NCBI RefSeq assembly: GCF_030035675.1
Contig: NC_084484.1
Span: forward strand, 187,552,934 to 187,616,933
Reading direction: 5' to 3'
From: Rhineura floridana
Taxonomy: Eukaryota; Chordata; Lepidosauria; Squamata; Rhineuridae
Length of the DNA: 64,000 nt
Shown here: in pieces, positions 58,136-64,000 of the stretch
How positions within the stretch are numbered: the stretch's first letter is position 1
Layout of the letters: each line of letters opens with the position of its first letter
Translations under genes and position numbers: made by a program
Notes under the pieces: model-generated
What the model was told of the DNA's origin: nothing
Database searches by the model: none
Seen by the model: only the letters and a program-made list of their open reading frames with translations

Positions 58136-60980
58136 TCTAAGACAAACCATTCTTAATTGTTTCAAAGTGAATATGGGTTCAGATCCAATGGAATAATTCC
58201 TCCAGCCAATTACTCTTCAGCCTTAGCTTTTGCATAGAGCATAAAGAGCAGGCTTCTTCACTCTTTCTAACTCCGTTCAGGACACTAAGATCCCTGGTTC
58301 AGGAGATAAGCAACGAAATACCCACATAGCAACCTTTTGACCTCTTGACAGTATAATGGCAGAACAGTTAGAGAGGAACCAGGTATACTCACGCTACCAT
58401 TAAAAAAACGAAATAATAAAACTATTGCGAGGAGGCACTAGAGATTGGCTCGTGCCTCTGTGAGTATTTGCAGGAAGCTTCTCCAGCAATAACCAAGGTC
58501 AGACTGAAAGATATTCCTCCTCTCTCAGCATACGGAGATAACAGAAATGTTGAGAGGGAGGCATGGGCTTGAGGGTGAGAGAGAGATGGCTGCAGGAAAA
58601 GCTCCATGGCATTTGGTACTTACTATAGGAACACAGTCAGGCATGGACAGGCAAGGAAGAGGGTAGTCCCAATGCTGCAATTTGCAACACACTGTCAGGC
58701 TTGTAGGAGGGTGGCAAAGGGAAGGTTGTGGTAGGTATAGAGGGAAGGAACACTCATCATTTCTATGTTAATTGTGCACAGGGGCAGCCCTAGACATGGA
58801 ATGGGGAGGAACTAAGCAGAGAAAGATAGGAGAAGCCTATTAGGGGGTCTGTTGATGTACTGGGCTCCTGAATTCTGAAAACAAGGGGCCCATCAGGTCT
58901 ACTCTGAAGCAAGAGTGGCTGACATTCTGAGGAACCTTAAGTGGCATTGGTTAGACCAGCCTACTGTGAAATGTAACAGTCATAAACTAGCCAGGGAGGA
59001 ATGTTTTCATAGAGATCCCCATGAGAAGATCCCAGATCATCAATCTGAGAACATCTGGTTCATCCACACAAACCACACTCAGAAAGGAAGCTGGCTTTTG
59101 CTGGGCTCAGATTCCCATGCATATGTGAGGCCTTACTCTTTGTCTTTATCTCCCTACAAACATCTGATCAGGCTCTCTCTCAGGAAGAGTCTGCAGCCAC
59201 CTCAGAATTTTGGTTGCCCTTTTCTGCACTTCACGGAGAATGGGAGTGAAAATACCATTATTAGTTTCCATTTCATTTAATTTGAGGCATTTGTGTCCTG
59301 TTCTTTAACCCAAATAGCTCCCAGAGTGGTTTACAGAAATCGTTTAGGTACTTTGGATCTTGTTTCGGTGCCAAACAAAATAACGGTGGCATTCTGTCGA
59401 GTAAATAGCCCTAGTCCGGTAGTGGCCCTTCCGTCTAAAGCTAGAAAAATCAAAGGGGAGGGAAGCAGAAGAGGCGATTCCAGACATCAGTCCTGCAGGC
59501 CGGGACAGGGTGGCTGGTCTGTGCGACCCTTCAGACTTTGTTGGCCTCCAACTCCCATCAGCCTCAGCCAGTGGGGCCAGTCATGCCAGGGATGATGGGA
59601 GCTGTGGTTCATCAACATCCAGAGGGCCACAGGGTTCCCTCACACCTGATCTAAGGTGACACTTCCAGTTGAAACAGGTGGATGGATGGAAGGAAAAATA
59701 CAGGCAGCTGACATCCAAGGAGGAACGAATGCCTGAAAGGCTGGATTTTGTCTTTCAGCATTTCATGACAGCTCCCTCTCCCCCCTTCCCACTATCTGTT
59801 CCTCCTCTTCTCCCCACTCTAAACTCAGTGACCGCTGCACTCAAGCCTTGGTGTCACCAAGAGGACACAATCCTGTCTGCAAAGGACTGTCCAGGCACCT
59901 GCTCATGCCAGAGAAGAGGATCCACAGTGCTAAGATGCTGTGTGCAGTGTTTTTTATGCTGCCCTCCAGTTTATCCTAGGAGAGGGCTTAGAGTCAATGG
60001 GGACACCACACACACACACACACACCCCACACACAGCGATGTTTCTAATGCAACCTGGACTCATAGTTAAAAAAAATTCTGCTGTTAAATGTTTGGATAT
60101 TTACATTACACCAGCGTGAAAGCATTCTAATCCCAAGTAAGAATTTAGTCAGATCAGCTGTCCCTCTTCCCTTAACCTTACTAAGTGTAGAAGTGAATCA
60201 TAGTAACTTGAAAAAAACAAAAAACTTTTAGTCATTTAAAGGGATATGTTTCTGATTTTTTAAGATCTTTTTTTAAAATCATGCTGTTCTGAGTCTTGCT
60301 GTGAATGCTCATTATATCAGTTTAATGCTCTAGTTTATACTTTGGTTTTCTGGTTTTGATTTGCATTTTAACATTGTACTCCACAGGAACATTTTGCTGT
60401 TAGGTTGCACATAAATGCTGTTTAACAAACAGTAACTGTATTCTAGGCCCATGTTCACCAAGCTGGGGACCTTCCTTGTCTTTCCATCTAATTCATATTC
60501 TGACTCAGAAATAATAAGATTATCACTCGTGTGGCCCGAGGTCCATTCATCCTGTCTAGAGGCAGCCTGCTAAAATTCTCTTTTTTGGGGGGGGGCTTGT
60601 ATATTAAAAGGAAGTGTGCCACTAAGGAAAATTCCCTTCCCCCACGTGCATAAGGTCCAGCATAGTTAGACTATGTGATCAATGGAGGGTTTTTCTAATA
60701 CTCCCCAGCTGAATGATTCTACCTTACAAGAAACTCCTGAGAATGGACAAGATGAATGTTTGTAAAGCGCTCAGTGCACTGAAGTGATGGAGACATGATT
60801 AATAAATGGATCCTGCAGGGGTCTTTGCTGAGGCTGCTGAGAAAACTAGCAGCCCCATGAGCGACTGTTAACATCCAGGCTGGAGTCCTCTGCCCACTTA
60901 CCTGGGACAGGGAATACGCCCTAGTGAAGCCAGCAGGAGGACTTACGTATGACTAGTCGTACAGAGACGTTAGACAGGGG
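58136..60980. other. Intergenic stretch, little recognised
   Basis: A foldback repeat lies at about 59530-59645 (CAACTCCCATCAGCCTCAGC, GATGATGGGAGCTGTGG) and a (CA)n run at 60009-60036. No gene is recognised. Confidence 0.4.
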
Positions 60981-60999
60981 TTGAAGCACATGCTTGAAG

Positions 61000-61005
61000 T
61001 TTATT
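61000..61005 (-). terminator. Poly(A) signal of the OLFM4-like gene
   Basis: AATAAA on the minus strand, about 215 bases after the stop codon, is the first canonical signal downstream. Confidence 0.7.
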
Positions 61006-61219
61006 TTTGCAGTTATGATCAACTTGTACTTGGCCTGATTTTACATTCACACTGACACCATGACACAGTCATTTTCATATATATATACAGTATACAAAAT
61101 TGACGTGTGAAATGATTAAAAAAAAATCACAGACATGATTGGTCAGCTGCAGCAAAGAGAGAAGATCTATCCGAAAGGGACGCTGAGAAGCCAGAGGGTT
61201 TGCCAGCCAGGAAAGGCTC

Positions 61220-62019
61220 TCACAGAGACGCTCCCTGGAACTCCAGATCGTAAGTGACCAGGAAGCCGTCGTTGTACACATACAGCTTGTGGTCTGAGGG
61301 GTGATAGTCGACACCCTGCACGGTCCCAAAAGGCTTCTCCATCATGATGCTGATCCGCCCCTCCTTCCCAGTGTTGGTGTCGAATGTGTAAAAGACCTCC
61401 TCTTGTTTCGTGTTCATGGACCGAGTGACATACAGGACGCCGCAGATGATGAAAGCGCTGCTCACGGAGGGCTTGTACTGCCGCGTATTCCAGGTCTTCT
61501 GGATCTGGAGGGTGTCCTCGTGGAGCTTGCTGATCACAATGTTCCCCGTATTTGCCTCGGTGGAATAAATTGCCCACAGCCCAGTTTCATCCACTGCAAA
61601 GTCGATGTCTTGCCAAGCAACCCCAGCATAGGAAAAGCGGTTATCGTAAGCAGCTCCTGGGATCTGTTTGCTCAAAACCACAGAGTTGGAGTTCACGTCC
61701 AGTTTATACATGTAATTGCTGTTATAGCCATTAAAGTACAGGAAATTCTTGTACACTGTTGCTCCACTTCCTTGCCCATACCTATAATCAAGGCTCTTAG
61801 ATGGTCTGTACAATAATAGGTTATCATAGGATGGGTAAAGATTAATAGTTTGCATGAGCCGGACATCATTCAGAGCGGCCACCCAATAGACTTCACTTGT
61901 TGGACTGTCCGGAGAGTAGCTTTTGCCCCAAACTCCATACCGGAAGCTAGAGCCTCTCCAGTTCCACTGGACTGGGTAAGGCTTGCTGATGTTCACGAGG
62001 CCAGTGTGGTTGCAGGAAC
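61220..62019 (-). CDS. Olfactomedin-4-like, last exon
   Basis: The minus-strand acceptor TTTGCTTCCAG precedes 62019, and 266 codons follow to the stop. They encode nearly a whole olfactomedin beta-propeller domain: WNWRGSSFRYGVWGKSYSP, YGQGSGATVYKNFLYFNGYN, AAYDNRFSYAGVAWQDIDFA, VDETGLWAIYSTEANTGNIV, SAFIICGVLYVTRSMNT, TFDTNTGKEG and KLYVYNDGFLVTYDLEF. As I recall it, human OLFM4 is very similar in this exon. SCNHT and IICG supply the domain's conserved Cys pair, and NHT and NIS are N-glycosylation sites. OLFM4 is a secreted glycoprotein. The frame runs on past the acceptor into intron sequence and I excluded that part. Upstream exons should lie beyond the window or are unrecognised. Confidence 0.85.
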
Positions 62020-62754
62020 CTGGAAGCAAACGATGGGAAAGGGGGTGATTGGACCCACTGGGAGAGTGTGGACTTGGATCTCTTTTAGGGCCCCTCCAGG
62101 TGGTCTGTTTATTGAGCACTGCCACTTCCAGTGAGTCTCCGCCTCTCTCTTCTGAAAATGGGGACACACAATGACGCTAGTCAAACCCTGCCCCTTTTCA
62201 CTCTAAAACCTGGTGGGAGCACCTCGAGTGTGTGTGTTTTAAAAAAAATTCACTTCAAAGAAATTTCACCACTGATTAGCAGATGAAATTGTTGCCCCCT
62301 CCAGGTGTGGCCAATGGAAACGCTTTGCTGTAGGCAACTGGTGTGCTCACAGCCGTATCTTGACTGAGCATTCATTCTCATTTATTGGCAGGAAGGTCAT
62401 ATGGCAGTGAACATTCATCCTCATTTGATTTACATGCTTTCCCAGTAGTCATTCCTTCATTCCACACTTTTCACTGCGTTTCCCCATTACTTTCCCAACA
62501 GAAAATCTTAATCAAATCTTTAATCAAAAGAAGTGGATATGTTGTGCTAGGGCAACATTTAATCCACTTTAAATGTGCAAGCCTAAAATTCTGGTGTGCA
62601 AGACAGCAGACTCTGGAGCCACCCTTCTCTCCCTCGCATGGCTCCTCTGTCCAGCAGCAACAAAGCAAGGCAGGAGGCGTCCTGGACAAAAGTGCCTTCT
62701 CCCACTAACCAACAGGAATTGGTTGCAAGTCTGGGAAACTGTACCCGAAGGTAC

Positions 62755-62965
62755 CCAGTCTGCATCTGTGTCAGAATTGTTTAATATGTTTTTTAATAAT
62801 GTTTTAACCCTTTTTTTAAAGTTGTTTTTTTTATTTTAAATGCAGTTTTGTTAATGTATTTTAAGATCTGTTTTTATGATGTTTTAAAGTGTTTTAGTGC
62901 TTTGTTTGCCGCCCTGGGCTCCTGCTGGGAGGAAGGGCGGGATACAAATTAAATAAATAAGCATA
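62755..62965 (+). repeat. L2 LINE 3' tail
   Basis: CCCAGTCTGCATCTGTGTCA, T-rich 3' UTR, GCCGCCCTGGGCTCCTGCTG, GGAGGAAGGGCGGGATACAA and (AAAT)n. It is the same 3' end as at 2755-3040. Confidence 0.8.
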
Positions 62966-63003
62966 CCCATTGTATGTTGTTACAATTATTATTTTGCTTT
63001 CAG

Positions 63004-63265
63004 GGACAATCAATTTTTCAGCAACTTCTTGTGGTCCCTTCAAAGGTTTATTTGCATTCCTGGTTTAAATGGTGTCCGCATGTTTACGCATTTGTCTCTG
63101 GTGGTGATGGAGAAGCTCAGAGAATCCAACAACTTCTGGGGTGACTTTGTGCACTTCCTGGGGAGAGTCCTCCCCCCCCCCCGGTCAATGCAGCAGTTCA
63201 TTGGGAAGGAGATCTGGAAGCACTTTAACCCCAAGACGCACAAAAAAGAGGAAGGGGAACTCTGA
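63004..63265 (+). CDS. Possible terminal exon of an unknown gene
   Basis: A pyrimidine-rich acceptor, TTATTATTTTGCTTTCAG, ends at 63003. The frame that follows reads DNQFFSNFLWSLQRFICI..., with GVRMFTHLSLVVMEKLRES, FWGDFVHFLGRVL and a basic end KHFNPKTHKKEEGEL before the stop at 63265. That is 87 codons, starting with the last base of a split codon. I do not recognise the family. The composition looks protein-like (aromatic and amphipathic), but no upstream exon is identified, no clear poly(A) signal follows and repeats lie on both sides. It may be a chance frame or a gene relic. Confidence 0.3.
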
Positions 63266-63317
63266 GGGGGGAAATTATTTTAAATCTTTACCCCTTTCTA
63301 ACGACAAGATCTGTCAG

Positions 63318-63408
63318 GGTGGCTCATGACAGATGCTCTTGGAAGTCGCTGATTCATAGGGTCGCCCTAAGTCCTCATCGACTTGAAGGCACATAACAAC
63401 AACAAGGG
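63318..63408 (+). repeat. BovB LINE 3' end
   Basis: CATGACAGATGCTCTTGGAA, GTCGCTGATTCATAGGGTCG and GACTTGAAGGCACATAACAA match the reverse complement of the BovB tail at 31980-32080. Confidence 0.85.
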
Positions 63409-64000
63409 CATCAGCTCAGCAGCAGCACCCCTTTGGTTTAACAATAACCTCCCTCTCTTGCACCCAGTTCCCACTGGCATCCACAGGGGGGTCAGTCCCC
63501 CCCAATGAAGCATAATCTCCAGATTCCCAGATTTCATTTTTTTTAAAAGAGCAAGTTTGTTGCATTTGTAGAAGCTGAGCTATGAGGCGAAATGTACACT
63601 TTTTCTTCCAGTTTTTTTGGTGAGAAAATAGTCTTCTTCTTCTTCCCTTTCAGTGCCTTCCTTCCCCCGCGCCCGGCCCCAATTCCCTGTGGATGGCCCT
63701 GCCGGCTCCCCTGCCTTTGCCTGCCGACTGTGCTCTGCCAGCCGCCTCCCCGAGACAGCTGGTCTGGCAGGGCAGTGAATGAAGTGCAGCCTCACCAACA
63801 CAACCTCACTTACGGAGGCTACATCTGCGGCACCTGAGGGCAGCCCCACCCACCCATGTGCTGCCCCGCTGGACATGTCAGGGGGGCTTTTGCCCCACAG
63901 TCTATGATTGGGTGTGGAGGAGCCCATCGACACAAGGGCCCAGCAAGGGGGGAAGCAATGAGAAGCCAGCCATGTGGGGGCTCTGACGGTGTCACATCCG
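63409..64000. other. Unassigned window end
   Basis: No feature recognised. An acceptor-like TTCTTCCCTTTCAG at about 63641-63654 is followed by open frame but shows no family motif. Confidence 0.35.

Overview
The window looks like nuclear DNA of a squamate reptile, most likely a lizard. It holds a conserved vertebrate ribosomal protein gene, two single-exon class I olfactory receptors and an olfactomedin-type last exon. These sit in a landscape dominated by L2- and CR1-clade LINEs, an RTE-BovB LINE, a Penelope-like fragment, hAT DNA transposons, tRNA-derived SINEs and a few solo LTRs. The species cannot be named from the sequence alone.

Region by region. Positions 1-6700 carry RPS11 on the + strand: five coding exons, 158 codons, a CpG-rich promoter and a 5'TOP-like start. 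Introns 2, 3 and 4 each hold one SNORD35-like box C/D snoRNA. Positions 7946-12921 are a near full-length CR1 LINE on the - strand, with an SGNH-esterase ORF1 and an endonuclease/RT ORF2. Positions 14500-30415 hold an L2 LINE on the + strand, interrupted by a 1.04-kb hAT element and a solo LTR, and apparently split by an 8.87-kb segment that is flanked by 1.04-kb direct repeats. That segment contains a Penelope GIY-YIG fragment, a tandem array resembling L2 5' UTR sequence, a 54-bp minisatellite and an LTR-like insertion. A second LINE with a different RT (28888-30287) lies in the L2 3' UTR.

Positions 31975-33660 are a 5'-truncated BovB that ends about 30 bp from the stop codon of the first olfactory receptor (33690-34655, -). 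The second receptor is at 40050-41015 (-). Positions 42950-56035 are one old L2 copy on the + strand, split by a SINE, a 6.2-kb insertion (itself carrying a BED-finger hAT and an L2 with an unbroken ORF2 frame), a foldback hAT-like element and a solo LTR. The last 3 kb hold the terminal exon of an OLFM4-like gene (61220-62019, -) and a possible exon of unknown identity on the + strand.

The host genes are independent. RPS11 and its snoRNAs belong to ribosome production; the two receptors and the OLFM4-like gene are secretory-pathway products. No operon-like logic is expected. The most distinctive observations are the three SNORD35-like copies in consecutive RPS11 introns, the 1.04-kb duplication bracketing 8.87 kb, and the datable nest of insertions in the 43-56 kb L2. 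Boundaries of old repeat tails are approximate and family names rest on recognition by eye.
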